Of a DNA stretch of 58,161 nt, positions 26,970 to 35,586 are shown one piece after another. The stretch lies in the NCBI GenBank assembly GCA_964522665.1, contig CAZFVY010000036.1, forward strand, positions 1 to 58,161, written 5' to 3'. The translations under genes were made by a program, and so were the position numbers. Source of the stretch: CAZFVY01 sp964522665 (lineage in GTDB: Bacteria; Verrucomicrobiota; Verrucomicrobiia; Limisphaerales; CAZFVY01). The notes below the pieces were generated by a model, which saw only the letters and a list, made by a program, of their open reading frames with translations, had not been told where the DNA came from and ran no database searches. Within the stretch, counting starts at the first letter, position 1; every line of letters starts with the position of its first letter.

Positions 26970-27853
26970 TTGGAAGCCGGAGGCGCCGGAGCGGGAGCGG
27001 GCGGATTGGTGGGCGGCGGAGTATTTGTGGCGGCGGGCGCGTTGGTTGCGGGGGGCGCGTTCGTGGTGCGCGGCAGGATGGTGGCGCCACCGTCGCGTTT
27101 GATTTCGACGTTGAGATCGTAATTCGTTTTCGCGGCGGCGGCGGCCATTCCCTGTTGCAGGCGCTGGCCGCCTTTAAGATCCCCGTATAGCCCGCGGCGG
27201 ATCCAATCGAGGCGCCGGGCGATCGACAATTCGTCGCGCAGCTTCCGCACCTGGGTGCGCAAGACGGCCAAGTCGTTGAATTGGCGCTCCAGTTCCGCCT
27301 TTTCCGCCTGCAACCGCTTCAATTCCTTCAAAAGAAACGCGCGGTCGCCTTCGGCGGACGCCAGTTTCTTCTCCGTCGTCGCGATTTGCGCTTCCAGGGT
27401 GGTGATGGAGCCTTTCAAGCCCTCCATCGCCTTGGTCATGTCGTCATTCTGATTCTCGAGTTCCTTGATCTTGCCATCGCGTTTGGCGATTTCTTCCTTG
27501 GCGGTCTCGGCGGCTACCTTTGCTTCCGCCTCGGTCTTGGCGAGCGTAGCGGCGGTGTTGACCCACTGATTGGAAAACTGGCCTAACTCGCTGGTGCGCG
27601 CCGAGAGGTTGGTCTCCAGCAGGGTGTTGACCTTGGTTTGTTCTTCGAGCTTGGCGGAGGTTTGCTGCCACTGATTGGACAATTGCAAAATGGTCGCCTG
27701 AAACTGGCGTTTATCCTCCTGCGATTTGCGAAAGTGGCTGACGTACTTGGCCGCCAGGCCGAGGCAGGCGACGACCAACAAGACGATCGCGACGGTTTTG
27801 CCGTTGAGGGATTTACCGCTGCTTTTCACGTCCGAACGCTCGTTCTCATTCAT
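26966..27853 (-). CDS. membrane-anchored coiled-coil protein
   Basis: The 295 residues begin at ATG 27853. One helix (TVAIVLLVVACLGLAAKYV, about residues 20-38) anchors the N-terminus. A long heptad-rich coiled coil to about residue 210 follows, with Lys/Glu/Gln repeats (KIKELENQNDDMTKAMEGLKG). Then comes a globular stretch (RRLDWIRRGLYGDLKGGQRLQQGM) and a Pro/Ala/Thr-rich tail with short APPATNAPAATN repeats. No family is recognised. The tail and coiled coil suggest an extracytoplasmic scaffold. It is cotranscribed with moaA by ATGA overlap. Confidence 0.75.
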   Translation of the reverse strand: MNENERSDVKSSGKSLNGKTVAIVLLVVACLGLAAKYVSHFRKSQEDKRQFQATILQLSNQWQQTSAKLEEQTKVNTLLETNLSARTSELGQFSNQWVNTAATLAKTEAEAKVAAETAKEEIAKRDGKIKELENQNDDMTKAMEGLKGSITTLEAQIATTEKKLASAEGDRAFLLKELKRLQAEKAELERQFNDLAVLRTQVRKLRDELSIARRLDWIRRGLYGDLKGGQRLQQGMAAAAAKTNYDLNVEIKRDGGATILPRTTNAPPATNAPAATNTPPPTNPPAPAPAPPASK

Positions 27854-28174
27854 AATGTACCATGCCAGATGTAACCGGATTGGCAAGCGCGTGCCGCCGC
27901 CGGGCTTCGGAGCCGCGCTGAACCAGCCAATCTTTAGCGCGCAAACGGCGCCGGACCGAACACTTTATTTCCGTCACCATCCGCGACCGGCGGCTTCGCC
28001 TTCAACCGGCTTGGGTCGATGCGACACCCGTTACGCTTCCGTCGCGGCCAGAAAACGACAATAAGGGTTTCCCTCATTCGGCGTGGGCGGCGAAGCATTG
28101 CGGTCGCAGCCACTTCCAAATAAGACGCTGAAGCGCCGCCGGCTATTCGGTCACGGCCAACGAAGCCTCGCGTT
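27854..28174. other. intergenic stretch between the coiled-coil gene and mlaD
   Basis: About 320 bp with no gene, separating two same-strand gene groups. It probably holds an independent promoter for the moaA group. No distinctive repeat or strong hairpin was noticed. Confidence 0.5.
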
Positions 28175-29167
28175 CTAAAACAATTTATTCGCGAGGACGC
28201 CGACGACGCTGAGCGGGCCGGTGTCCTCAAGGCTGTCCATCAGCTTGTCGGCTTTCTGGAGGCTGAGTTTGGCGCCGTTGTAGAGGCTTTCGTCATTGAC
28301 GAGCTTGCCGGCGGCTCCTTGGCCCCGGTTGATCTTTTGCAGAATCTCTTTGAGGTTGGTGGCGGCGGTGGTCGTCTCTTTGTAGAGCGTGTCGTCCTTG
28401 ACCAGCTTGCCGGCGGTGCCGCGGCCTTCGTTGATGCCGGCCATGACGTCTTTCGCGGTTTGGACCACGCCCTTGGCATCCTGCACCACACCGCGAACAT
28501 CCAAGGCGGTCGCGTTGAAATTGGTCACGGTCGCCAGGGCTGACTTGTAGAGAGCGTCGTCCTTGACCAGTTCGCCCACGGTGCCTTTGCCATCCGAGAT
28601 TTGGGTCGTGATCGCCTGGATGTTGCCCAGGATCGCGGTCAATTTCGGGTTATTCTCCTTCATGAAATCGGTGAACGGCGCCAGCAGGTGGCTGAAGTTC
28701 TCGCCGCTGAAACTTTTGGTCACGGTTTCAATCCCGGACGCGACATTATCGAGCTTGGTCATGATCGCGTTAAGGTCCGGCTGCTCGGCGGAGGCGATCA
28801 GGCCGTTTTCCTCGACGATCGGCGCGTTCGGCTGGCCGAAGCTGATCGAGACGTAATTCTGCCCCATCAGGCCTTGAAAGCGGATCGTCGCTTTGCTGTC
28901 GGTCCGGACGACGGCGTCGCGGTAAAGCTTTAGGGTGACCTCGACCTTATCCTCGGTGAGCGCGACTTTCTGGACGGCGCCGACGATGACGCCGGCCATC
29001 TTAACGGGGTCGCCGGCCTTAAGCTCTTGCGCGTTGGAGAACAGGGCGCGCACATGGTGGCCGCCTTTGAACCAGGCGCCGCCGCCAAGCATTTCGAGAA
29101 TCAATGCCGCGGCCAGGAGGGTGAGGGCGAAAAAGACGCCGAGGCGGGTTTCGAGGGTGTTTTTCAT
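28175..29167 (-). CDS. mlaD: MlaD-family substrate-binding lipid transport protein
   Basis: This 330-residue protein has an N-terminal membrane anchor (GVFFALTLLAAALILEML) followed by an MCE domain: VRALFSNAQELKAGDPVKMAGVIVGAV is the standard start, and IRFQGLMGQNYVSISFG marks its core. After residue 160 it has a helical tail with three near repeats: GTVGELVKDDALYKSA, GTAGKLVKDDTLYKET and GAAGKLVNDESLYNGA, a pattern often seen in long MlaD/MCE proteins. With the ATPase and permease it should move phospholipids across the periplasm between membranes. It begins 2 bp after the mlaF stop. Confidence 0.92.
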   Translation of the reverse strand: MKNTLETRLGVFFALTLLAAALILEMLGGGAWFKGGHHVRALFSNAQELKAGDPVKMAGVIVGAVQKVALTEDKVEVTLKLYRDAVVRTDSKATIRFQGLMGQNYVSISFGQPNAPIVEENGLIASAEQPDLNAIMTKLDNVASGIETVTKSFSGENFSHLLAPFTDFMKENNPKLTAILGNIQAITTQISDGKGTVGELVKDDALYKSALATVTNFNATALDVRGVVQDAKGVVQTAKDVMAGINEGRGTAGKLVKDDTLYKETTTAATNLKEILQKINRGQGAAGKLVNDESLYNGAKLSLQKADKLMDSLEDTGPLSVVGVLANKLF

Positions 29168-29169
29168 TT

Positions 29170-29940
29170 TTAGCGCTTCTCAGTTGTCAGATCAATGAGG
29201 CCGGCATTCAGGAATTCCTGGATGAACGGGTCGGGCTGGCGCTTGAGCGCCTCCGGTGCTCCGACGAAAAGGATTTTGCCGTCGTTGATGAGGGCGATGC
29301 GGTCGGCGATTTTGAAGGCGAGCGTGCGGTCGTGGGTGACGACGATCGAGGTGACGTGGATGCGTTCCTTCAATTCGAGAATCTCGTCGCGGATGGTCAA
29401 CGCCATCAAGGGATCCAGTTCGCTGGTCGGCTCGTCATAAAGAATCAGTTGCGGCTCAATGACCAGCGCGCGGGCGATGGCGACCCGTTTTTTCATGCCG
29501 CCGGAAAGCTCGCCGGGGAACTTGTCTTCCTGTCCCTGGAGCCGCAGCAGCGCGAGCTTTTCGGAAACGATCCGGGCGATTTCGCCGGGCGGCTTGAGCC
29601 GGTGCTCCTGGAGGTAAAGCCCGACGTTCTCGGCGACCGTCAGGGAATTGAGCAGCGCGCCGGACTGAAAAACCATCGCCAGGCGGAATTTGTCCATCAC
29701 GCCGTCGGCGCCGATCGGTTCGCCGTTGACCAGGATCTCGCCTTCGTCCGGTTTCTCCAGGCCGATGATTTGCTTGAGCAGCACGCTCTTGCCGCTGCCG
29801 CTGGGACCCATGAGAGCGAAAATTTCGCCCGGTTGCACCTCGAAGTCGAGGCCTTGGAGCACGGGCTGGCCGTTGAAGCTTTTGCGCAAACCGCGCACTG
29901 CGACGCGGATGCCGCCGTTGGGTTCAGGGTCGCGGTTCAT
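29170..29940 (-). CDS. mlaF: ABC transporter ATPase MlaF
   Basis: This 256-residue ATPase powers the lipid transporter. Walker A GPSGSGKS is at residues 45-52, the ABC signature LSGGMKKRVAIARAL follows, and Walker B with catalytic Glu reads LILYDEPTSELDP. The EILVNGEPIG and FQSGALLNSLTVAENV segments are typical of MlaF/Ttg2A. The start overlaps the MlaE stop by ATGA, and mlaD follows within 2 bp. The cluster lacks recognisable mlaB or mlaC in the window. Confidence 0.95.
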   Translation of the reverse strand: MNRDPEPNGGIRVAVRGLRKSFNGQPVLQGLDFEVQPGEIFALMGPSGSGKSVLLKQIIGLEKPDEGEILVNGEPIGADGVMDKFRLAMVFQSGALLNSLTVAENVGLYLQEHRLKPPGEIARIVSEKLALLRLQGQEDKFPGELSGGMKKRVAIARALVIEPQLILYDEPTSELDPLMALTIRDEILELKERIHVTSIVVTHDRTLAFKIADRIALINDGKILFVGAPEALKRQPDPFIQEFLNAGLIDLTTEKR

Positions 29941-30683
29941 CGGTCAATCGCCAGCAGGAAGCGGGTCAGGAAATAATCGAGGATCAGGATCAACACCAAG
30001 GAGTTGACCACGGCCTTGGTGACCGAGCGCCCGACGCCGCGCGGGCCGCCCAGGGTCGCCAGGCCCTGGTGGCACGATACCACGCCGATCACCATCGCGA
30101 AAACGACACTTTTGAACAACCCATTGCCCACGTCCTTGATCTCAACCACCTGCCGCAAATTGCTGAAATAGCCTTGGAACGAAATGGCGATCTGGTGATT
30201 GAGGGCGCAGACCATCGCCCCGCCAATCCAGCCGACCAGGATCGAAAAGATCACCAGCATCGGCAGGGCGATGCAGATGGCCACCAAGCGTGGCAGGACC
30301 AGGTACTCGATGGGATTGATGTTCATCGTGCGCAGAGCGTCGATTTCCTGATTCACCTGCATCGAGCCGATCTCGGCCGCCATCGCGGAACCGATCCGGC
30401 CCGAAATGAGGACCGCCATCATCACCGGGCCGAGTTCCTTGCACATCGAGAGGCCGATCATGCCGCCGACCACGCCCGAAAGGCCGCGTTCAACCAGGAC
30501 CGGACCGGTCTGCAACGCGATCACGCCGCCGATGAAGAGCGAGAGGATGCAGGCCATGAGGAGGCTGGCCGTGCCAATCTCGAACAGTTGGTCGTACGTC
30601 TTCACCCGCTGGCGCCAGAGCAAGGGGAGCACGCGGAGCGTGCGCCCGAAGAGGATCAGCATTTCGCCAATATTCGAAAACAT
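29937..30683 (-). CDS. mlaE: ABC transporter permease MlaE
   Basis: The 248-residue integral membrane protein has the MlaE pattern: an N-terminal amphipathic helix, then LFIGGVIALQTGPVLVERGL, a KELGPVMMAVLISGRIGSAMAAEIGSM motif and the cytosolic EIDALRTMNINPIEYLVLPR coupling segment that contacts MlaF. Four to six hydrophobic helices follow. It heads the core mla genes, 13 bp downstream of a secreted protein gene on the same strand. Confidence 0.95.
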   Translation of the reverse strand: MFSNIGEMLILFGRTLRVLPLLWRQRVKTYDQLFEIGTASLLMACILSLFIGGVIALQTGPVLVERGLSGVVGGMIGLSMCKELGPVMMAVLISGRIGSAMAAEIGSMQVNQEIDALRTMNINPIEYLVLPRLVAICIALPMLVIFSILVGWIGGAMVCALNHQIAISFQGYFSNLRQVVEIKDVGNGLFKSVVFAMVIGVVSCHQGLATLGGPRGVGRSVTKAVVNSLVLILILDYFLTRFLLAIDR

Positions 30684-30696
30684 AAACTCGTGGCCG

Positions 30697-32178
30697 TTAC
30701 GGGGCCGGCGGGGCCGGGGTGGAACGCGAAGTTCTCACGGGTGGCAGGTAAAACCACCGGGTGCGCGTGCCCTCAAGACTGGATTCATACTGAAAAAGGC
30801 CGAACAGGAGCGAGCATTTTTTAATCTTCGGACCGGTCTCCCGGCGGTAGAGGTTCCAGAGCAGGGATTGGCTCGCGACGCCGGTCCGGGCGTTTTTCTC
30901 GGATCGCCAGAGGGACCAGAGCGGGGCGTAATCGCGCTCAATGCCTTTATTATCAGGCACGAACGACTCGATCAGGGCGAGCATTTGGAAGCGTTCGGCG
31001 CCATCGTAGCCGCGCTTGTACGAAACCAGCGGCCAAAGATCGAAGCGCCGCCGCGTGGCGCCCGTGCCGAGGTTCTTCTCCCGCAGGTCCGAATAGACGA
31101 AGAAAATGAAACGCGTCCGCTCCCGGTCGAACAACGGCGCCCGGATGCGGTCGTACTTGTAGATCGGCCAGAGCAGCGAATCGCTTTCCAGGGTGGCGTT
31201 GTGCGCGCGGCTGAAAAACGGCAGGATGCGATCCGTGGTTTTTCCCTCGCCCCGCGCGAACACGACGAACGGCCACGGCAGGTCCCATTCACGGTATTTT
31301 TTCTCGCGGTCATCGGTGAACGTGAAGAACGGCCAGAGGTAGGTCGCGGAGTCCCGATGCGGCGAGCGTAATTGGCTGTAAAACGGCAGCAGGCCGCGCT
31401 GGGTCTGCGGGTTGTCGGTCCCGATGCCCAGCTTCGAGTCGTAATAAATGGGCCACAAGACAAAGAGGTCGTCATGCCCGCCGACCGTCTCGGCGTCGCC
31501 GTAGTTGTTCGTTCGGGTCGTGATGTCCTTGTGCTCGTAGCCGGCCAGCGGCCAAACCTGCCAACCGTGGAGACCGGGACCATGCCGCAGATGGAAAATC
31601 GGCAGCAGATAATTATCCGTGATCACCTCGCCTTTGCGCGTCCGCACGTAGAGCGGGATCATGACGAAATTGATTTCGTCCCGCAGCAGCCGATCGCGCA
31701 ACCGGCCGTAGAACGGCAGCAACGCCGTGTAATCCTGGTCCGGGTCGGGCGAACGTTGCCGGAAGTAGATCGGGAAGAACGTGGTCCGGCGCTGCGCCTG
31801 ACCCGCCGCGCTGTTAAGCCCGGAAATGCTGAACAATTGAAAAATCTGGAAGCGGTACTCCGGTCCGTGGCGCGTGTAGGTCAGGAACGGATACGCGAAA
31901 TCAAAATCTTCCGCGTCATCCGCCCCGCTCCAGGCGTGGGAAAGGAGCGGCGCGAAGCCCCATTGCGACCGCGCGTGGTCGCTCTCGAAGCTCAGGAACG
32001 GCCCCAACGCCTCCCACCGACGGCCCGAACCCAGCGTCAGGTCAAATTCCTGCGCCAACGGCCCGGCTTGAATCGGTCCAGCGCAAAGCCCGGGCGCCAA
32101 AACGACGAGCGCGATCAAAACCCCCAGCGCGCCGCGGTAGCCAGCCTTGATGTCGCGGAACATGAACATTATGAGCAT
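30697..32178 (-). CDS. secreted Trp/Phe-rich repeat protein, possible beta-barrel (unrecognised)
   Basis: The 493 residues include a signal peptide near residues 14-33 (ALGVLIALVVLAPGLC). The rest is built of short repeats rich in W, F, P and Y around LWPxY, LPFY and LxPFF motifs, for example DLFVLWPIYYD, GLLPFYSQLRS, ATYLWPFFTF and SLLWPIYKYD, spaced 20-40 residues apart with charged loops. This looks like an all-beta, perhaps outer-membrane, protein, but the family is not known to me. Several Met codons occur in the first seven positions, so the start is approximate. It is the first gene of the mla operon (13 bp ahead of mlaE), so it may be a partner at the outer membrane; that is inference. 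Confidence 0.7.
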   Translation of the reverse strand: MLIMFMFRDIKAGYRGALGVLIALVVLAPGLCAGPIQAGPLAQEFDLTLGSGRRWEALGPFLSFESDHARSQWGFAPLLSHAWSGADDAEDFDFAYPFLTYTRHGPEYRFQIFQLFSISGLNSAAGQAQRRTTFFPIYFRQRSPDPDQDYTALLPFYGRLRDRLLRDEINFVMIPLYVRTRKGEVITDNYLLPIFHLRHGPGLHGWQVWPLAGYEHKDITTRTNNYGDAETVGGHDDLFVLWPIYYDSKLGIGTDNPQTQRGLLPFYSQLRSPHRDSATYLWPFFTFTDDREKKYREWDLPWPFVVFARGEGKTTDRILPFFSRAHNATLESDSLLWPIYKYDRIRAPLFDRERTRFIFFVYSDLREKNLGTGATRRRFDLWPLVSYKRGYDGAERFQMLALIESFVPDNKGIERDYAPLWSLWRSEKNARTGVASQSLLWNLYRRETGPKIKKCSLLFGLFQYESSLEGTRTRWFYLPPVRTSRSTPAPPAP

Positions 32179-32803
32179 CAGCGCGCAATCGAACGACGGA
32201 GCGCCTCCGACCGTTCGCCGGATGCGAGCGGGGACCTTCGACCGGCGCGGACCTTCGACCGCCCGACGCTCCTGCTGGCCGCTTCAAAGCAATAAACCCG
32301 CCGCGCGTCAAAGGCGGCGACCGCGGATAAGCGGCGGGTCATGAGGTATTTCGGCGACACCACGCTGTAATGTTAGTGTCACCTCGCGGTGCGTCAAGCG
32401 CCTCAGTGGCATCATGCCGCGGGGTGTTACCCGCCCGCGTTTTTCAAAAATGTTATTCACTGGGCCAGGTAACCGGTTTTTCGACGAGGATCGGCTCCCC
32501 GGAGCCCAGGGCAAACGCATCTAAATGTGGACACTACCGGCGCTTGTTACCAATCCCACGGGATGGGTAACCACCGTCGGTGGGTTCCACATTTAAACGC
32601 GTTCGCCCTGGCGCCGCGCCCGATTTGAGTTCCCCTTTTGGGGGTGACGCTTTACATTCCGAGCGCAGTGAAACCTGTCGGTCAGACCTGAATGACGGAC
32701 GGGACGACGCGCGCGGGAAGCGGGCTTTGGCTCGTCAGGGAGTGGCACGCGTCAGACGGTGGGGCCGCGGCCGGAGCGGAGTCTGCGGCGTGACCGACCG
32801 GGC
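32179..32803. other. divergent intergenic region with a large palindrome
   Basis: About 625 bp between the mla operon (minus strand) and the histidine kinase (plus strand) without a gene. It must hold both promoters. The main recognisable structure is a 106-bp palindrome at 32506-32611, listed separately. No operator can be assigned with confidence. Confidence 0.5.
32506..32611. repeat. 106-bp imperfect palindrome (possible MITE/REP-like element)
   Basis: The outer arms, 32506-32530 and 32587-32611, are inverted repeats with 22 of 25 matching positions (AAATGTGG on one side, CCACATTT on the other). The inner halves also pair: GTTACCAATCCC and GGGATGGGTAAC flank a 3-base centre with one mismatch. 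The whole segment could fold into one long hairpin. No copy elsewhere in the window was seen by eye. It could be a mobile miniature element, a REP/REPIN-like repeat or a long regulatory stem. Confidence 0.6.
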
Positions 32804-35464
32804 ATGAGCGCGCTTATTGAACGTTCTGCCGCCGCGGGCTTCGCGGCGGCGCTGATTTTTCTCGCCGTCATCGGCGTGGTCTCGTTTCGCTCGACCGCGA
32901 AATTCGTCGAAACGGAGCGCTGGGTCAGCCACACCTACGAAGTCATGGCGAACATCGAGGAGGTTCGTTCCGCCTTGAAGGATTGCGAGCGGGGGATTTG
33001 GGCCTACGACGTGAGCGGGCATCTGGAAGCTTTGCAGCCTTATTCCTCCGCGCTCGGGGAAGAGGGCGCCGGCCGGCGGCAACTCCGGGCGTTGACGGCG
33101 GACAACGCCGTCCAACAAAAGCGCCTGGACGAGCTCGATCCGCTCATCGGGGCGCTCGAAGCGAACTGGAAGACGATCATCGAACGCCGTTCGGCCAGCG
33201 CGGCCGCGACGTCCGACGCCGCCCCGGCCCGCGCGCAAGATACCAAGCAATTCGAGCAGGTCGGCGCGCTGCTTGAAGTCATGCGGCAGGCGGAACAAAG
33301 CCTGCTCGTTCGCCGGGCCGCGGAATCCGCCCGCGTCGCCCGCCAGACCAAACTCACGATCGTCCTCGGTGGCGCGCTGGCTGGAGCGTTGGTGATTCTG
33401 GCGGCGGCGCTGGTGTTCAGTGACATCGCCACGCGCAAACGGATCGAGCGCGATCTCGCGCAGGCGCGCGACGCGGCCCTGTCGTCCAGCCGGGCCAAAT
33501 CGGAATTCCTGGCGAATATGAGCCACGAGATTCGCACGCCGATGAACGCCGTCATCGGGATGACCAACCTCCTGTTGGACACGGAATTGACCGCGCCACA
33601 GCGCGAGTTCGCCACGACGGTCCGCAACAGCGGCGAAGCCTTGCTCTCGATCCTCAACGACATCCTTGATCTCTCGAAGATTGAGGCGCGCAAATTGACG
33701 TTTGAGTCCCTGGATTTCGATCTGCGCGAGACGGTGGAGGAGACGCTGGAATTGGCCGCGGAACGGGCTTCCGCGAAACATATCGAACTGAACGCGCTGC
33801 TGGAGCCGGACGTTCCCGCGCGGGCGCATGGCGACCCGGGCCGGTTGCGCCAGGTCTTGCTCAACCTCGTCGGCAACGCCGTCAAATTCACCGAGCGGGG
33901 CGGCGTGTCCGTGCGGGTGCGCAAGCTCGGGGAAAGCCCCGGCCGCGTCAAATTTCGCTTCGAGGTCACGGATACCGGCATCGGCATAACGCCCGAAGCG
34001 CAATCAACCCTGTTCCAACCGTTCATGCAGGCGGATGGCTCGACGACCCGCCGCTACGGCGGCACCGGTCTCGGCCTCGTGATCAGCCGGCAATTGGTGG
34101 AACTCATGGCCGGGGAGATCGGCGTCGAGAGCGCGCCGGGAAAAGGCTCCACTTTTTGGTTCGCCGTCGAACTGGGGACAGCCGCGCCCGTCGCGGACGA
34201 CCAGCGACTCGACACCAGCAGCCTGAATGGAGCGCGCGTGTTGATCGTGGATGACAATGAAACGAACCGGCTCGTCCTGGAGCATCAGACTCGCGCCTGG
34301 AAAATGCGGCACGCCTCGGCCGCCGGGCCGTTCGAGGCCCTCGAACTGCTGCGCCACTCGGCGGCGGACCCGTTCGCGCTCGTCTTGACCGATATGCAGA
34401 TGCCCGGCATGGACGGTTTGGCGCTGGCCCGCGCGATCCGTGCCACTCCCGCCGGCGCCCGCCTCGGCATCATTCTGCTCACGTCGATCGGAACCCGGCT
34501 CGAGCCGGCGGAGCTTCAGGCGGCCGGGATCGCGGCCTGCCTGCTCAAACCAGTGAAGCAGTCGCGCTTGTTCGATTGCCTTGCCACGACGCTCGGCGGC
34601 CGGTCCGCGCCCGCGCCCGCGCGCGCCGCCGAGGAACCGCCCGCCCCCGCGCCAGAGCGACACCTGCGCATCTTGTTGGTCGAGGATAATCCCGTGAACC
34701 AACGGCTCGCGCTGGCCCAACTGCGCAAGTTCAACCACACCGTGGAGGCGGTCGGCAACGGCCGCGAGGCGCTCGATAATCTCGCGCGCGTGACCTACGA
34801 CGTCATCTTGATGGATTGCCAGATGCCGGAAATGGATGGCTATCAAGCGACCCGCTTGATCCGCGAGCGGGAACAGGCGCGCGCGGGCGCCGCGCGCCGG
34901 GCCTACGTCATCGCGCTCACCGCCCACGCGATGTCCGGCGACCGCGAAAAATGCCTCGCCGCGGGCATGGATGATTACCTGAGCAAACCGCTGCGGATCC
35001 CGGAATTGCGCGCGGCGCTTGAGCGTTGCCCGGCGCGTCCGAGCGCGCCCGGGCAACCTTCGGCCGGCCAGATCGGAGCCGCCGCCGGCCCCGCCGCCGC
35101 GCCGGATGAGCCGCTGATCGACGAGGAAGCCTGGCAAGAATTGCTCGCGGTGGACGCGCTGACGCGCGGCGAATTGATCGAACTTTACCGGGCGCAAGCC
35201 GCCGAGAAGCTGGCGGCCCTCGACGGCGCCATCGCCGAGCGCAACGCCGGCAAGATCGGCGCGCTGGCCCACACGTTCCGCGGCGCCAGCGCCACCTGCG
35301 CTCTGCGGGCTTTGCCGACGATACTGCAGAAGCTGGAGTCCGAAGCGGCCGCCGGCCGGCTCGAGGCCGCCGCCGGCTGCCTCGCCCGGGCGCGCGAGCT
35401 ATCGGAAGCGAGTCTCCAGGCCCTCGCCGCTCGTCAGGCCACCCCGGAAGGGTTGAACGTTTAA
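32804..35464 (+). CDS. hybrid sensor histidine kinase with two receivers and Hpt
   Basis: The 886 residues start at ATG 32804 (a GTG 45 bp upstream is in frame but would precede the first helix). Layout: helix near 13-28, a CHASE3-like sensor to about 185 (ETERWVSHTYEVMANIEEVRSAL pattern), second helix 186-206, HisKA with the phospho-acceptor His241 in SHEIRTP, HATPase_c (NAVKFTERGG, DTGIGI, GTGLGL), receiver 1 with Asp530, receiver 2 with Asp671, and an Hpt domain with His823 in AHTFRGASA. It should run a multi-step phosphorelay. No response regulator with a DNA-binding domain is adjacent, so the output partner lies elsewhere. Confidence 0.93.
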   Translation: MSALIERSAAAGFAAALIFLAVIGVVSFRSTAKFVETERWVSHTYEVMANIEEVRSALKDCERGIWAYDVSGHLEALQPYSSALGEEGAGRRQLRALTADNAVQQKRLDELDPLIGALEANWKTIIERRSASAAATSDAAPARAQDTKQFEQVGALLEVMRQAEQSLLVRRAAESARVARQTKLTIVLGGALAGALVILAAALVFSDIATRKRIERDLAQARDAALSSSRAKSEFLANMSHEIRTPMNAVIGMTNLLLDTELTAPQREFATTVRNSGEALLSILNDILDLSKIEARKLTFESLDFDLRETVEETLELAAERASAKHIELNALLEPDVPARAHGDPGRLRQVLLNLVGNAVKFTERGGVSVRVRKLGESPGRVKFRFEVTDTGIGITPEAQSTLFQPFMQADGSTTRRYGGTGLGLVISRQLVELMAGEIGVESAPGKGSTFWFAVELGTAAPVADDQRLDTSSLNGARVLIVDDNETNRLVLEHQTRAWKMRHASAAGPFEALELLRHSAADPFALVLTDMQMPGMDGLALARAIRATPAGARLGIILLTSIGTRLEPAELQAAGIAACLLKPVKQSRLFDCLATTLGGRSAPAPARAAEEPPAPAPERHLRILLVEDNPVNQRLALAQLRKFNHTVEAVGNGREALDNLARVTYDVILMDCQMPEMDGYQATRLIREREQARAGAARRAYVIALTAHAMSGDREKCLAAGMDDYLSKPLRIPELRAALERCPARPSAPGQPSAGQIGAAAGPAAAPDEPLIDEEAWQELLAVDALTRGELIELYRAQAAEKLAALDGAIAERNAGKIGALAHTFRGASATCALRALPTILQKLESEAAAGRLEAAAGCLARARELSEASLQALAARQATPEGLNV

Positions 35465-35497
35465 CAGCCCGTTCGCCGGCGAGGAAATTCCGGCCGA

Positions 35498-35547
35498 TTG
35501 TAAAGCAATTGTAAAAGTCGGCTCTGGCCGGTTAAGGAAGTGTAAAA
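35498..35547 (+). promoter_or_regulatory. three phased TGTAAA direct repeats upstream of the peroxidase gene
   Basis: TTGTAAAG at 35498, TTGTAAAA at 35509 and GTGTAAAA at 35540 are spaced 11 and 31 bases apart, i.e. about one and three helical turns. Direct repeats phased at 11 bp are typical of OmpR/PhoB-type response regulator sites. They lie between the histidine kinase stop and the peroxidase start (35587). The regulator is unknown. Confidence 0.35.
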
Positions 35548-35586
35548 GGCCTCGCGCGTTTCGCGGAGACGCGTCACTGGTAGGGC

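Noticed and set aside
28175..28660. MlaD tail repeats as a CRISPR-like or DNA-level repeat
   Set aside because: The repeats are protein-level with divergent codons and uneven spacing.
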